DNA of 64,000 bases from Morganella morganii_D. Lineage in GTDB: Bacteria > Pseudomonadota > Gammaproteobacteria > Enterobacterales > Enterobacteriaceae. The DNA is taken from positions 1,116,001 through 1,180,000 of the forward strand of contig CP173058.1 in the NCBI GenBank assembly GCA_044772875.1, written 5' to 3'. Both the position numbers and the translations under genes were made by a program. The notes beneath the pieces are model-generated. The model saw only the letters and a program-made list of their open reading frames with translations, searched no databases and had not been told where the DNA came from. Numbering within the stretch: the stretch's first letter is position 1; each line of letters starts with the position of its first letter. This document shows positions 32,818 through 42,142 of the stretch, in pieces.

Positions 32818-33069
32818 TTGCCTGATAAAGAGAAAGCCGAAACACAGGAGAAAGACGCCATACCGGCCTGTGAAATAAAATCAGCGCTGTATCAGAGTAC
32901 ATTACAGCCCGGTCCGCTGGATGTTGCGGGGGTATTACATTATACCCGGGGCAAAGACGGGATATTCTTAGCCGTTACGGAGGAAGAATGCGTCATTATA
33001 TTGCCGGAATATGGATTGTTTTACTGTTTACTGCAACAATACCTGCCGGTTACAGTGCGGAAACATTGA
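32818..33069 (+). CDS. Doubtful small protein overlapping the DUF1287 gene
   Basis: An open frame of 83 codons from TTG 32818, without a clear ribosome site. The part LDVAGVLHYTRGKDGIFLAV looks protein-like and shows normal codon use, but the last 27 codons overlap the signal peptide of the next gene in another frame. It could be a real upstream gene or noise. Confidence 0.3.
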   Translation: MPDKEKAETQEKDAIPACEIKSALYQSTLQPGPLDVAGVLHYTRGKDGIFLAVTEEECVIILPEYGLFYCLLQQYLPVTVRKH

Positions 33070-33578
33070 GTCAGGCTGCTCAGCAGCTTGATCGCCTGGT
33101 TTTGTATGATCCGTCCTATGAAAAAATCGCCTATCCCGGCGGAGATGTTTCTCCCCGGAAAGGGGTCTGTTCGGATGTGGTGATCCGCAGTTACCGGAAA
33201 ATCGGAATCGATCTGCAAAAAGAAGTCCATGAAGATATCAAAACGGTTTTTCCCCTCTATCCCGCCCGTAAATTATGGGGACAAACGCGGGCGGATACCA
33301 ATATTGATCATCGCAGAGTTCCCAACCTGATGGTTTTTTTCAGCCGGAAAGGGGAAACGAAACCGGTAACACAAAATGCTGCAGATTATGTGGCCGGCGA
33401 CATTGTGACCTGGCAGCTGGATAACGGCCGTCCGCATATCGGTATCGTGATCGGTAAATTTGCCCCGCGCAGCGGAAACCCGCTGATAATGCATAATATC
33501 GGCGGGGGGCAGGTCAGTGAGGATGTACTGTTCAGCTGGAAAATTACCGGTCATTACCGGTATAAAGCAGGGAAGTAA
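32988..33578 (+). CDS. DUF1287 secreted protein (YijF-like)
   Basis: A 196-aa protein with a signal peptide (residues 1-23) and the DUF1287 domain: YPGGDVSPRKGVCSDVVIRS with Cys61, and RPHIGIVIGKFA with a conserved His. DUF1287 has an NlpC/P60-like fold, so a cell-wall amidase or endopeptidase role in the periplasm is likely but unproven. GGAGG sits six bases before the ATG. It converges with osmB. Confidence 0.85.
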   Translation: MRHYIAGIWIVLLFTATIPAGYSAETLSQAAQQLDRLVLYDPSYEKIAYPGGDVSPRKGVCSDVVIRSYRKIGIDLQKEVHEDIKTVFPLYPARKLWGQTRADTNIDHRRVPNLMVFFSRKGETKPVTQNAADYVAGDIVTWQLDNGRPHIGIVIGKFAPRSGNPLIMHNIGGGQVSEDVLFSWKITGHYRYKAGK

Positions 33579-33580
33579 TG

Positions 33581-33603
33581 AAAAAGCCGGCGGTATGCCG
33601 GCT
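33581..33603 (-). terminator. Terminator of osmB
   Basis: Stem AGCCGGC / GCCGGCT (33585-33591 and 33597-33603), loop GGTAT; followed on the minus strand by five T. It may also stop transcripts of the convergent DUF1287 gene. Confidence 0.8.
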
Positions 33604-33610
33604 CCGGAAA

Positions 33611-33829
33611 TTATTTTTTAATCTGGTGTCCGATAAGGCCGCCGATTGCCGCACCGCCGACGGTTCCCAGTGCACTGCCGTCAGTCAGGATTGCACCACC
33701 AACAGCGCCGGCACCGGCTCCGATAGCGGTATTCCGGTCACGCTTCGACATGTTGGAGCAGCCGGCCACAGCAAACAGCAGGACAGCAGATAAAGCCACT
33801 GTGCTTACTCTCTTAATATTCATTTTCAT
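33611..33829 (-). CDS. osmB: Osmotically inducible lipoprotein OsmB
   Basis: A 72-aa lipoprotein: signal peptide ending in the lipobox VAGC (Cys24), then SNMSKRDRNTAIGAGAGAVG and a glycine-zipper stretch ILTDGSALGTVGGAAIGGLI ending HQIKK. This is nearly the OsmB consensus. It sits in the outer membrane and is induced by osmotic stress and stationary phase in relatives. Start may be Met1 or Met3. Confidence 0.92.
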   Translation of the reverse strand: MKMNIKRVSTVALSAVLLFAVAGCSNMSKRDRNTAIGAGAGAVGGAILTDGSALGTVGGAAIGGLIGHQIKK

Positions 33830-33940
33830 CCTGTAAACTCCTGAACAATAGGCGTGTTACAACATAGATCCGTTCGGGAATCGTCAGTATCAGAATAATC
33901 GGGAAATACGTAACAATCCCGGTACATTATCTGACACTTT

Positions 33941-34297
33941 CTATATTACCAGTGCTTTAAACGACAGATGGCAATATAAAATACCGTAAGTAGAATTTAT
34001 GGCATTACTGAGATGCTCAATACGGTCATTTTGTGCTTTAATTTCAGTCTCTTCCGCTATAGTGGCGTCCGCGACAGAAACAGCAGCAAAGGGATGTGTC
34101 GGCAGCAGTGCAATCCGGGCATTATCTTTCAGCAGATACCAGGGAGAAGGGGCACCGGCAGGCGGTGTCTCATGTTTGCGCAACCGCCAGCCGCCCAGCA
34201 TCTGCTTATCGGTCAGTTCTTTTAACAGCGACAGCAGTTCTTCTTCCGTATCGCACTGAATGTGCGCCGTGGCGATACGTTCTGCGTATGATGACAT
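33941..34297 (-). CDS. Conserved-looking hypothetical protein
   Basis: A 118-aa soluble protein. The N-terminal part (ERIATAHIQCDTEEELLSLL) looks like an alpha/beta fold; later PPAGAPSPWYLLKDNARIAL and a helical end. A good ribosome site GGAGGT precedes the start. I do not recognise the family. It stands alone between osmB and a gene-poor region. Confidence 0.55.
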   Translation of the reverse strand: MSSYAERIATAHIQCDTEEELLSLLKELTDKQMLGGWRLRKHETPPAGAPSPWYLLKDNARIALLPTHPFAAVSVADATIAEETEIKAQNDRIEHLSNAINSTYGILYCHLSFKALVI

Positions 34298-35270
34298 AGG
34301 TTACCTCCGTAAACAGAAGATACTCTTACTCATAATAGCCGGTTTATGTGTAAAAAACAGAAAAGATACAACGGTTAATTCCTAAATTTGCTATTTTATG
34401 ATGAATATCAGAATAATATACAGGAATGTTAAGATAAACTGTGATTGGCATATAATTAGGGGGATGAATTACGTATATGTCCGGAGCGGTTATTTCGGCG
34501 GCTCTGATTATTTATATCTCAGCCAGTAAACGGTGCCTGCGGCATCAGTATCCGGAGGCGGATAATATTCAGTTCCGGTAGAGTACATTATTCCTGGCAT
34601 CACAGGTGATGTTCTGAAATTCAATATCTGGAAAATCACAGGTAAAACTGATCTTTTAATAATAGGTATGGCCGGGAGTGTAAATAATATCCTGCGGATT
34701 GATATTTTTAAAACAATGTGCTTCGGGCGGGGGAAATACACCGGGAAGGTATCACCGGCAGATTTACTGACATCGTGTATAACATAAACCGCATCCGGTA
34801 ATACTGTGAGCCGCTGTAAAAAAGTTGCCGGTAATATTAACGCAATTATAGCAGGCACATATTACAGATGTCAGATGCCGTCTTAAATATGTGAGGTTCC
34901 GGTCAGTGCTTTTTCCGGCAGCGTTGTCATCTCAGAAAATTGGAGTGCAGTTTATCGGTACAGCGTTTCGGCAGGTTCAGTGCGATGACCACACAGGTCA
35001 GACACCAGATTATTTTTTATCCAGCTTAAAATTTCATCAACCACACTCGTTAAACATAGCTTTTCCGTGTATTTTCTCAGACGGAGGTATTATATCGGCA
35101 CAGGCACTGAAAAACGGCAGAGTTGCAATAACAAATAGACGCCTGTTTTTTTGTGGTGAGTCCGGTGTGGTAATAACTGTATAAATAAATGGTTAATTCT
35201 GCCTGTAATAAACATGGTTTTATCTGTCCGGCAATGTAAAATACCGCAGATATTATTAACGAGGTGGAAA
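34298..35270. other. Gene-poor interval of about 970 bp
   Basis: No gene is supported. A minus-strand open frame at 34508-34858 (116 codons) has a protein-like end (STGTEYYPPPDTDAAGTVYW) but no ribosome site and an odd, Ile/Pro-rich start; it could be a decayed gene. A plus-strand frame at 34891-35184 looks random. The last 60 bp contain the promoter and ribosome site of the following lipoprotein gene. Confidence 0.5.
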
Positions 35271-35549
35271 ATGAAAAAATTACTGGCAGTTATCGCGCTC
35301 TCTTTCGCACTTACCGCTTGCGGTGATGCAACACTGGATCTGACTTCTCAGAAAACAGCTCAGGAATCCATTGCGAAAATGGAAAAAGACCTGAGCCCGG
35401 AACAAGCCCGCGAGCTGAAAGGCGCTATTACCAAAATCAGCTTCCAGGCAGCATTTGCTACCGGCGGTGATGAAGATAAAATGATGGCGGCGATGAAAGA
35501 TAAATTGCAGGGTAAAACAGCAAAAGAAATTATTGAGATGGCAAAATAA
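35271..35549 (+). CDS. DUF6694-like small lipoprotein
   Basis: A 92-aa lipoprotein: signal peptide MKKLLAVIALSFALTACG with the lipobox LTAC, then an acidic helical region SIAKMEKDLSPEQARELKGA and a Met-rich helix. This fits the DUF6694 lipoprotein family. GAGGTGG lies just upstream of the ATG at 35271. A strong terminator follows, so it is a single-gene unit. Its function is unknown. Confidence 0.78.
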   Translation: MKKLLAVIALSFALTACGDATLDLTSQKTAQESIAKMEKDLSPEQARELKGAITKISFQAAFATGGDEDKMMAAMKDKLQGKTAKEIIEMAK

Positions 35550-35559
35550 TGATTATCAG

Positions 35560-35590
35560 CCTGCCGGCAGATCTATTACCGGCAGGTTTT
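35560..35590 (+). terminator. Terminator of the DUF6694-like gene
   Basis: Stem CCTGCCGG / CCGGCAGG (35560-35567 and 35579-35586), loop of 11, then TTTTG. It lies 10 bp past the stop. Confidence 0.8.
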
Positions 35591-35599
35591 GTTTTACGG

Positions 35600-35800
35600 T
35601 TAACTGTTTCCGGCCGCATTGCGGTGGAATTTAAGACGCTCCCGGAACCACGGCCGCAAACGTTCAGGGCGCTGCTGCTCAACTTCTCTGTCAATTTTCG
35701 GCAGTTTCATTTTATCCCGCGTGACAAGGCTTTTTGTCAGTGACTCTATTTCGTCCTCTTCTTCCTGTGTCATTCGCGGCTTTTGCATATTCTCTGACAT
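35600..35800 (-). CDS. Small charged hypothetical protein
   Basis: A 66-aa protein, acidic at first (MTQEEEDEIESLTKSL) and basic at the end (RPERLRPWFRERLKFHRN). No membrane segment. A strong AAGGAGG ribosome site lies a few bases before the ATG, which makes translation likely. It sits about 80 bp downstream of the GT9 gene on the same strand, but no operon link is proven... I do not recognise the family. Confidence 0.6.
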   Translation of the reverse strand: MSENMQKPRMTQEEEDEIESLTKSLVTRDKMKLPKIDREVEQQRPERLRPWFRERLKFHRNAAGNS

Positions 35801-35881
35801 AGATCCTCCTTTTTCTGTCAGTCTACTGTATTTTACGGCCGGGTGTCAGACCGTACTTTTACCCGGGATTATTCCGGTTGC

Positions 35882-37006
35882 TTATTTCTCTGATACGGGA
35901 AGTATTCCCCGTGCAGATAATGATTTAACGGTTGCCTCAATGACGGTATCAACAGAGATAGCTGCCATTTCATGCTCTCCCTCTTCCTGTAATAATTTAG
36001 AGGCGAACCCGGAAATAATCTCATGCAGTTCATAGTCCTGATAAGGGCCGGTAAATTGCGGACAGGTACTGACATGCATACTGACACTGGGGACTTTTAA
36101 TGCAAACGCCAGGTGCATGGTTCCGGTGTCATTTGTAACCAGCAAATCGAGGTTATTGACAGTCTGCGTTAATTCTTCGATAGTGGTTTTACCGATCAGC
36201 GGTTCAATCCGGCTGTGAAATTCCGGCTCAAGTAAATTGAAAAACTCATCGGACAGATGAACTTCATTCGGCGCACCGGCCAGAACAATATTAAGGTCCC
36301 GGTAGCGGGTAAGCAGATAGCGTGCGAGCGTAACAAAATTCTCAACCGGCCAGCGCCGTTCCTCACTGGATGCCCCCATCTGAAAACCAACCCGTCTTAC
36401 CGGGGACGGCACTTTTGTGACATCACACGGAACACGCATTTCAACACTTTTTTCGGTAAACCGGCAGCCGAGTGGTGTAATCAGGTCAAGACGAACCTGT
36501 ACTGAATGGCGGTGTGCAAAGCGGGTGGAGTTTGTCAGCCAGCGTTCCATATACGGATTGGACGGATGATTGCAGCGGAAAACAAATGGCGCACCGGTCA
36601 TGACGGCACTCATATAATCATACGGGTTATGTGAGTGCATGATCAGAACCAGATCCGGTGTTCCGTGAGCTTTTAAATCCCTGACCAGTTTCAGCACGGT
36701 ATTGACTTTACTGTTCCAGCACACCACGTCATCCCAGTCTTTACCGATGCCGGTACGGATATAGGGCGCCATTTTATTGCCTGAAACAACGGTAATTCTG
36801 GCATCAGGAAAACGTTTTCTGACTTCATGAATAGCCGGGGTATTCATCAGAAAATCCCCGAGCGCGGTTGTCGAATAAATGACAATATTACGGAAGTCGA
36901 TTGTCTCCGGCTGTTTAAAGGCCGTGATAGAGTGCGAAAAATCACGGCGGCGTGTATAAAGCTGTAAGAATAAATTAACCAGTTTATGTTTAAGTTTTTT
37001 GGACAT
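35882..37006 (-). CDS. Glycosyltransferase family 9 (heptosyltransferase-like)
   Basis: A 374-aa protein of the GT9 family: NIVIYSTTALGDFLMNTPAI at the N-terminal Rossmann domain, and VRRVGFQMGASSEERRWPVE plus DLLVTNDTGTMHLAFALKVP in the C-terminal nucleotide-sugar domain. It most likely transfers heptose onto lipopolysaccharide core. It lies outside any visible LPS cluster. The acceptor cannot be told from sequence. Confidence 0.87.
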   Translation of the reverse strand: MSKKLKHKLVNLFLQLYTRRRDFSHSITAFKQPETIDFRNIVIYSTTALGDFLMNTPAIHEVRKRFPDARITVVSGNKMAPYIRTGIGKDWDDVVCWNSKVNTVLKLVRDLKAHGTPDLVLIMHSHNPYDYMSAVMTGAPFVFRCNHPSNPYMERWLTNSTRFAHRHSVQVRLDLITPLGCRFTEKSVEMRVPCDVTKVPSPVRRVGFQMGASSEERRWPVENFVTLARYLLTRYRDLNIVLAGAPNEVHLSDEFFNLLEPEFHSRIEPLIGKTTIEELTQTVNNLDLLVTNDTGTMHLAFALKVPSVSMHVSTCPQFTGPYQDYELHEIISGFASKLLQEEGEHEMAAISVDTVIEATVKSLSARGILPVSEK

Positions 37007-37087
37007 CGTATTTCCTGACCGGGAACCAATAATAGCATGGCGCTAATTTAGCATATTCTGCCGGAAATCCGCTGATCCATTTTCGCG

Positions 37088-37981
37088 TTATTTCCGGCGG
37101 GTGGCGAACCAGCATAATAAGGAACCGCCGGTGACCATCAGCACACCCTGCCAGAATGAAAAGGAGAGGGCGGTGCTGAGTAATGATGAGGAAAAGGCGG
37201 TGGAAAGTACCGGGGTGAAATAAGAAAGTGTGCCTATCAAAGCAACATTACCGCGCAGTACCGCGATGGTCCAGAGTGCATTAGCGGCACAGGAAAGCGC
37301 GGCAGCGGCAATCAGAAAACCAACGGTTGATACCGAAAGTTCAGCAGGCAGCGTGATACCGTCAAAGGCGGTAACCACCCACAGCATCAGAGCAGTGATG
37401 ATAAAAAACAGCGTAATTCCGTTGTTGCCGTCCGCCAGTTTCCGCGACAGGTTACTGTAGAATGCCCAGATTACCGCACCGGCAAATGCAAGGCTGTAAC
37501 TCAGCGGGTTAAGCGCGACATTGGCTGTGATGGAGGCGAGTGACAATCCGTTTTCCCCGCCAATGACCCGGCTGATACCGAGAACGGCCAGCACCAGACC
37601 GGCTATCAGCGGCAGGCGCAGACGCTGCCCGCCCATGATAACCGCCAGTCCGACAGTCAGGGATGGCCACAGGTAGTTCACCATGCCCAGTTCAATCGCC
37701 TGCTGGCGATTCTGCGAAAAACCGAGTGCCAGAATAAAACAGATCTCATAACTGACAAACAGCAGTGTACCCCAGATAAGATACCGGCGCGGCCAGCGGC
37801 GGACAGCCGGAAATCCGGTCACCAGCAGTAACATCACTGATCCGAGGGTGTATATCAGTGCTGCACCGAAAGCAGGCCCGAAATCCTCACTGACCCGTTT
37901 GATTAACCCGACAATGGTGCTCCAGAACAGGATGGCCAGGATGCCGTAAAAAGTGGCGGCGTGTGCGGACAGTTTTCCCAT
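37088..37981 (-). CDS. yddG: Aromatic amino acid exporter YddG
   Basis: A 297-aa member of the drug/metabolite (EamA) transporters with ten membrane segments. Conserved stretches LFVSYEICFILALGFS, QAIELGMVNYLWPSLTVGLA and the ending SFSFWQGVLMVTGGSLLCW closely match E. coli YddG from memory. It exports aromatic amino acids. Met at 37981 begins MGKLSAHAATFYG like the family; a longer frame to 38068 would add an unrelated leader. Confidence 0.9.
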   Translation of the reverse strand: MGKLSAHAATFYGILAILFWSTIVGLIKRVSEDFGPAFGAALIYTLGSVMLLLVTGFPAVRRWPRRYLIWGTLLFVSYEICFILALGFSQNRQQAIELGMVNYLWPSLTVGLAVIMGGQRLRLPLIAGLVLAVLGISRVIGGENGLSLASITANVALNPLSYSLAFAGAVIWAFYSNLSRKLADGNNGITLFFIITALMLWVVTAFDGITLPAELSVSTVGFLIAAAALSCAANALWTIAVLRGNVALIGTLSYFTPVLSTAFSSSLLSTALSFSFWQGVLMVTGGSLLCWFATRRK

Positions 37982-38109
37982 GAATATCGGCCTGTGATAA
38001 ATAATTGACAATATATGCGTTAAACTAATAATGATTTCCCAGCATACCGTGATATGACCGCCGGGCAAAGGGAGAGATCCTCATGTCCGGACTGATAAGG
38101 AGCCTGACG

Positions 38110-38646
38110 ATGGAAGCACAACAAATTCTGGATTTCTGGTTTAATGAAGCAACACCGGAACAGTGGTTTAAGAAAGACACACAGTTTGATGACCTGATCC
38201 GCAGGCGTTTTCTCAACGTGTGGGAGCAGGCAGCGGCCGGGGAATGTTTCGGCTGGCGGGCGCATATCGGCGGGCGACTGGCGGAGATCCTCGTGCTGGA
38301 TCAGTTCTCCCGTAACCTCTGGCGCGGGGACGCGCGGTCGTTTGCACAGGATCCGATGGCACTGGTGCTGGCACAGGAGGCGGTTAAAACACCGGATTAT
38401 CTGCAACTGACCCCGGTACAGCGCAAATTTGTACTGATGCCGTATATGCATTCGGAATCTGCACTGATCCATCAGCAGGCAGAACTGCTGTTTAAAGGGC
38501 TGGATGAAAGCACGGAAGATTATGAGCGGCGGCACAAAGCGATCATCGACCGCTTCGGCCGTTATCCGCACCGTAATGAGATTCTGGGGCGGCACTCCAC
38601 CCCTGAAGAGGCGGAGTTTCTGTTACAGCCCGGTTCGGCGTTCTGA
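38110..38646 (+). CDS. DUF924 family protein
   Basis: A 178-aa protein of the DUF924 family: ILDFWFNEATPEQWFKKDTQ, LAEILVLDQFSRNLWRGD and FVLMPYMHSESALIHQQAEL, ending FGRYPHRNEILGRHSTPEE. The family has an all-helical TPR-like fold and no known activity. Met at 38110 is used because AAGGAG lies eight bases upstream. Its 3' end overlaps the convergent channel gene by 24 bp. Confidence 0.88.
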   Translation: MEAQQILDFWFNEATPEQWFKKDTQFDDLIRRRFLNVWEQAAAGECFGWRAHIGGRLAEILVLDQFSRNLWRGDARSFAQDPMALVLAQEAVKTPDYLQLTPVQRKFVLMPYMHSESALIHQQAELLFKGLDESTEDYERRHKAIIDRFGRYPHRNEILGRHSTPEEAEFLLQPGSAF

Positions 38647-39906
38647 TTCACACTCCCGGGCGAAATGGGCGGCAATACCGCGCATATCAAAGCCCGTTGG
38701 TGTCTGATGCACCCGCAACCGGAATTGCGGGAGTATCGCGAACAGGTGATCAAAAATATCGGACTGGATTTGCTCATAGCTTATCCAGGCTGTCACGTTG
38801 GTGAAGGCGTAGATTTCCACCGGCAGCCCGTCCGGTGTCGGTGCCAGCTGGCGTACCATGGTGGTCATCTTCTTGTGAATATGCGGATTGGCTTTGATAT
38901 ACGCCTCCGCATACGCACGGAATGTCCCGAGATTGGTCAGCCGCCGCTGGTTAAGCAGGGTATCTCCCGGCTCCTGTGCATTGTATTCCGAAATTTCCTG
39001 TAATTTGGCGTCAATATAGCCGGCGATCAGGTGTGATTGCCGCAGCTGACTGATTTCCTCATCTGTCAGAAAACGGATGCTGGTGGTATCCAGATTCATG
39101 CTGCGCTTAATACGCCGTCCGCCGGATGCCGTCATTCCCTGCCAGTTTTTAAAGGAGTCGGAAATCAGGGCATAAGTCGGGATTGTGGTGATGGTGTTAT
39201 CCCAGTTCTGCACTTTTACCGTAGTCAGTCCGATATCCGTCACTGCACCGTCCGCGCCGTATTTCGGCATTTCCAGCCAGTCCCCGACATTGAGCATATC
39301 ATTGACCGATAACTGAATACCGGCGACCAGCCCCATAATCGGGTCTTTAAAGACCAGCATCAGTACCGCAGTCATCGCACCGAGTCCGCTCAGTAAAATC
39401 AGCGGAGATTTACCGATCAGCAGAGAAATAATCAGGATACTGAAAAGTACCGCGATAATCAGTTTCAGGCTCTGCATCACGCCGCGCAGCGGAAGGCGGC
39501 TCAGGGACGGGGTATGGCGGGAGAGGTTCTGTAGAATATCCATTACTGAAAACAGCAGCAGCATACCGAACAACAGGCACCACGCCTGTGCACCGGTAGT
39601 GAGGATTTCCTGTGTGGCAGAGCCGCGTCCCAGCCAGACCAGCGCCTGGATATTAAAGACTATCCCCTGAATCAGAAAAGCAAACCGGTTAAACAGTTTG
39701 GTGCGGGTAATAAGCGCCCCCCACGGACGCTGAGCGCCTCCGGTGCGGCGTTCAATATACGGCAGCAGACCCTTATGCAGGGCAAGATGCAGAATAACAG
39801 CGATAGCCAGAATAAGAACAATAACACCGGTAATGGCTGCCCGTGAGGCATAATCATTACTGAGTTCAAATTGTTGTTGCAGCCATAGTCGCAGTTGTTG
39901 CTCCAT
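38623..39906 (-). CDS. ybdG: Miniconductance mechanosensitive channel, YbdG-like
   Basis: A 427-aa protein with about five N-terminal membrane segments and the MscS-type pore helix region LSGLGAMTAVLMLVFKDPIM, followed by the soluble beta domain (VNDMLNVGDWLEMPKYGADG). The length and the long C-terminal domain match YbdG rather than MscS. It opens under membrane tension and protects against mild osmotic downshock. It overlaps the DUF924 gene tail to tail. Confidence 0.87.
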   Translation of the reverse strand: MEQQLRLWLQQQFELSNDYASRAAITGVIVLILAIAVILHLALHKGLLPYIERRTGGAQRPWGALITRTKLFNRFAFLIQGIVFNIQALVWLGRGSATQEILTTGAQAWCLLFGMLLLFSVMDILQNLSRHTPSLSRLPLRGVMQSLKLIIAVLFSILIISLLIGKSPLILLSGLGAMTAVLMLVFKDPIMGLVAGIQLSVNDMLNVGDWLEMPKYGADGAVTDIGLTTVKVQNWDNTITTIPTYALISDSFKNWQGMTASGGRRIKRSMNLDTTSIRFLTDEEISQLRQSHLIAGYIDAKLQEISEYNAQEPGDTLLNQRRLTNLGTFRAYAEAYIKANPHIHKKMTTMVRQLAPTPDGLPVEIYAFTNVTAWISYEQIQSDIFDHLFAILPQFRLRVHQTPTGFDMRGIAAHFARECESERRTGL

Positions 39907-40100
39907 AAAAAATATCTCCTGTGACGTGTTTTTACAGGCTCCCCGGTGAGCAGCAAAATGTTAAAAATGGGATCACATTGAATACTTTACCATTTTTCAG
40001 GCACGAGTACTGAAAGGGTATGTAAAGTTGCGATAAAAGCGGAAAAAATGAAAAAAGGGGTGTGGCGCGGCAAATTGGTTGCCCGCGCCACCGGAAGCGG

Positions 40101-40673
40101 TTAATTATTCTTTTTCAGGATGGAAGCCGCGGCGATCAGCCCGAAAGAGCTGAACAGCAGTTCAATACCGACCAGTGTCGCGATCAGGGTGACAGACACA
40201 ATCGGGCCGTTACCGACCAGCAGATAGGCGATGAACAGATCAAGCAGGCCGATAATAATATTCAGCCAGCCGCGGGCCTGAGACATCTGACGCAAGCCAG
40301 AGCCCAGGCGCAGGATCCCGCCGGCAATAAACAGGATAGCGAGCAGGATTGCCAGGCTGAGCATTCCGGTGAGCGGTTCAGTCAGGAACACATAGCCCAG
40401 AAGGAGATAGGCTACCGCAACCAGAACGGAAAACAGCTTGCTGCCGCCGCTGTAAAGCCGGCTGCTGAGAGTAACAAACAGCATAGATAGCCCGTTTATC
40501 ACGAGCAGCCCCCCGATGATATAGCTGAGAGTGACGCCGGAAATCAGCGGGTTCATCAGACAGGCCACACCACCGGCCAGCAGGAGAATAGCGACGATCC
40601 ACAGATAGCCCCGTTGTTTTTTCAGGGCACCGGCTGTCATATGAGTTAAATTCTGACGATTAAAATCAAGCAT
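40101..40673 (-). CDS. HdeD-family membrane protein
   Basis: A 190-aa protein with six membrane segments and the HdeD pattern: RGYLWIVAILLLAGGVACLM, LSYIIGGLLVINGLSMLF and RGWLNIIIGLLDLFIAYLLV. HdeD is tied to acid resistance at high cell density in E. coli. Here it stands alone without hdeAB. The 190 bp before it (39907-40100) and 140 bp after hold no gene. Confidence 0.85.
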   Translation of the reverse strand: MLDFNRQNLTHMTAGALKKQRGYLWIVAILLLAGGVACLMNPLISGVTLSYIIGGLLVINGLSMLFVTLSSRLYSGGSKLFSVLVAVAYLLLGYVFLTEPLTGMLSLAILLAILFIAGGILRLGSGLRQMSQARGWLNIIIGLLDLFIAYLLVGNGPIVSVTLIATLVGIELLFSSFGLIAAASILKKNN

Positions 40674-40815
40674 AGTTTTTCCTTAGTAAGCCCGTTATAC
40701 CGGTATCAGCGCATAACAGAACCGGCTGATACCGGATACGGAATATACCCTCATTGATAAACTTCATTTTACATTATTTGCGATAAGTCAGTATTTGTGA
40801 ATACCTGATGCGTAA

Positions 40816-41373
40816 TCAGTGCTCAATAATCATCACCGCGGTGGTATCGGGTTCCAGTGCTTTGAAAATATGCGGGACATCACCGGGATAGGAAATATAG
40901 TCACCGGGCAGGAGTGTGGCGGGCTCATCGAGGGTTCCGGCGACGGCACTGCCGGTCATCAGCAGGATATGTTCGGTGACCTGCGCCATATGCGGCTCGG
41001 AAACACGATCTTTGCCGGGCTGAGCCATGATAGTGTACAGGTCACGCCGGTTGACCGCAGAGGCGGAAGAGAGCAGAAAAGCATGGTAATACGCATTCTC
41101 CGCACTGACCTGAATACCTTCCCCGCGCCGCAGTACGGTCACCCGGCTTTTCGGGGTTTCAAACAGACTGGCGAACGGGATATTCAGTGCCACACAGAGT
41201 GACCACAGCGTTTCAATTCCCGGATTTCCCTGTGCCGATTCCAGCTGCGACAGTGTGGATTTGGCAATACCGGCACTGCGCGCGACATCTGCGATGGAAC
41301 GCCCCTGGCGCTGGCGCTCTTCGGTCAGCCTGACAGCCATAATTTTCAGGGGCGGAGTAATAGGTGAATCCAT
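40816..41373 (-). CDS. XRE-family regulator with C-terminal cupin
   Basis: A 185-aa protein. Residues 12-70 form an XRE helix-turn-helix (RSIADVARSAGIAKSTLSQL) and residues 105-180 a cupin ending in PGDYISYPGDVPHIFKAL. Cupin-XRE regulators usually sense small molecules. It is divergent from azlCD with about 106 bp between starts, the usual arrangement for a local regulator of this exporter, so a branched-chain amino acid is the probable signal (inference). Confidence 0.85.
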   Translation of the reverse strand: MDSPITPPLKIMAVRLTEERQRQGRSIADVARSAGIAKSTLSQLESAQGNPGIETLWSLCVALNIPFASLFETPKSRVTVLRRGEGIQVSAENAYYHAFLLSSASAVNRRDLYTIMAQPGKDRVSEPHMAQVTEHILLMTGSAVAGTLDEPATLLPGDYISYPGDVPHIFKALEPDTTAVMIIEH

Positions 41374-41435
41374 AAAATGTACTCTCTGCTGGTTAACGGA
41401 AATAACCCGGAATTAACACTTGCGTAATTTAAGCC

Positions 41436-41460
41436 GTTCGACATAATGAACGTATCGTTC
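41436..41460. promoter_or_regulatory. Candidate operator between the regulator and azlC
   Basis: GTTC at 41436, GAAC at 41448 and GTTC at 41457 give two overlapping inverted pairs in 25 bp, in the divergent promoter region 20 bp before azlC. It is a plausible site for the XRE-cupin regulator; support is motif symmetry only. Confidence 0.4.
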
Positions 41461-41479
41461 AATCTATAAGTCTATCGTA

Positions 41480-42142
41480 ATGAAACTCGCTATTCCACTC
41501 GATGATGCCATGATCCGCAATATTTTGCTGGTCTGTGTGGCTGATTTAATTGTCGGCGTTTCCTACGGGGCGCTGGCACATGCCAGCGGATTTCCGTTCT
41601 GGGTACCGCTGACACTATCACTGACTGTGCTGGCGGGCGCGTCAGAGTTTCTGTTTATCGGCGTTGTGGCTGCCGGTGGCAGTCCGGTATCTGCCGCGCT
41701 GGCAGGGTTGCTGGTCAATGCCCGCCATGTACCGTTCAGCCTGGCAGTGCATGATCTTGCCGGAAAAGGCCCGCAAAAACTGCTGGGCTTCCATATTCTT
41801 AATGATGAGAGTGTGGTGTTCGGTCTGGCGGAAAAACAGAAAGATAAGCAAAAAGCCGCATTCTGGCTGTGCGGACTGGGAATTTTTCTGTGCTGGCCGC
41901 TGGGAACAATTACCGGCGGGTTTCTCGGCACGTTTATCGTGGATACCAAAGTGCTGGGACTGGATGCGATGTTCCCGGCGATTATCCTGGCATTATGTCT
42001 GCCTGCACTGCGTGAGGCAAAAACCCGCAGCGCTGCGCTGTCGGGAGCCGTGGTTGCTCTGGCCGTCACACCGTTTTTACCGCCGGGGATCCCGGTGCTG
42101 TTATCACTGCTGGGGCTGGTTGTCAGCCTGAGGAGAGTATAA
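41480..42142 (+). CDS. azlC: AzlC-family branched-chain amino acid exporter, large subunit
   Basis: A 220-aa membrane protein of the AzlC (YgaZ) family: VGVSYGALAHASGFPFWVPL, SASEFLFIG-like GASEFLFIGVVAAGGSPVSA and the LLVNARHVPFSLAVHDL motif near residue 78. With AzlD it exports branched-chain amino acids and perhaps methionine. Its stop overlaps the azlD start by one base (TAATG). Confidence 0.88.
   Translation: MKLAIPLDDAMIRNILLVCVADLIVGVSYGALAHASGFPFWVPLTLSLTVLAGASEFLFIGVVAAGGSPVSAALAGLLVNARHVPFSLAVHDLAGKGPQKLLGFHILNDESVVFGLAEKQKDKQKAAFWLCGLGIFLCWPLGTITGGFLGTFIVDTKVLGLDAMFPAIILALCLPALREAKTRSAALSGAVVALAVTPFLPPGIPVLLSLLGLVVSLRRV

Noticed and set aside
34508..34858. Minus-strand frame of 116 codons
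   Set aside because: No ribosome site, unusual composition and no recognised domain; kept only as a note in the gene-poor interval.
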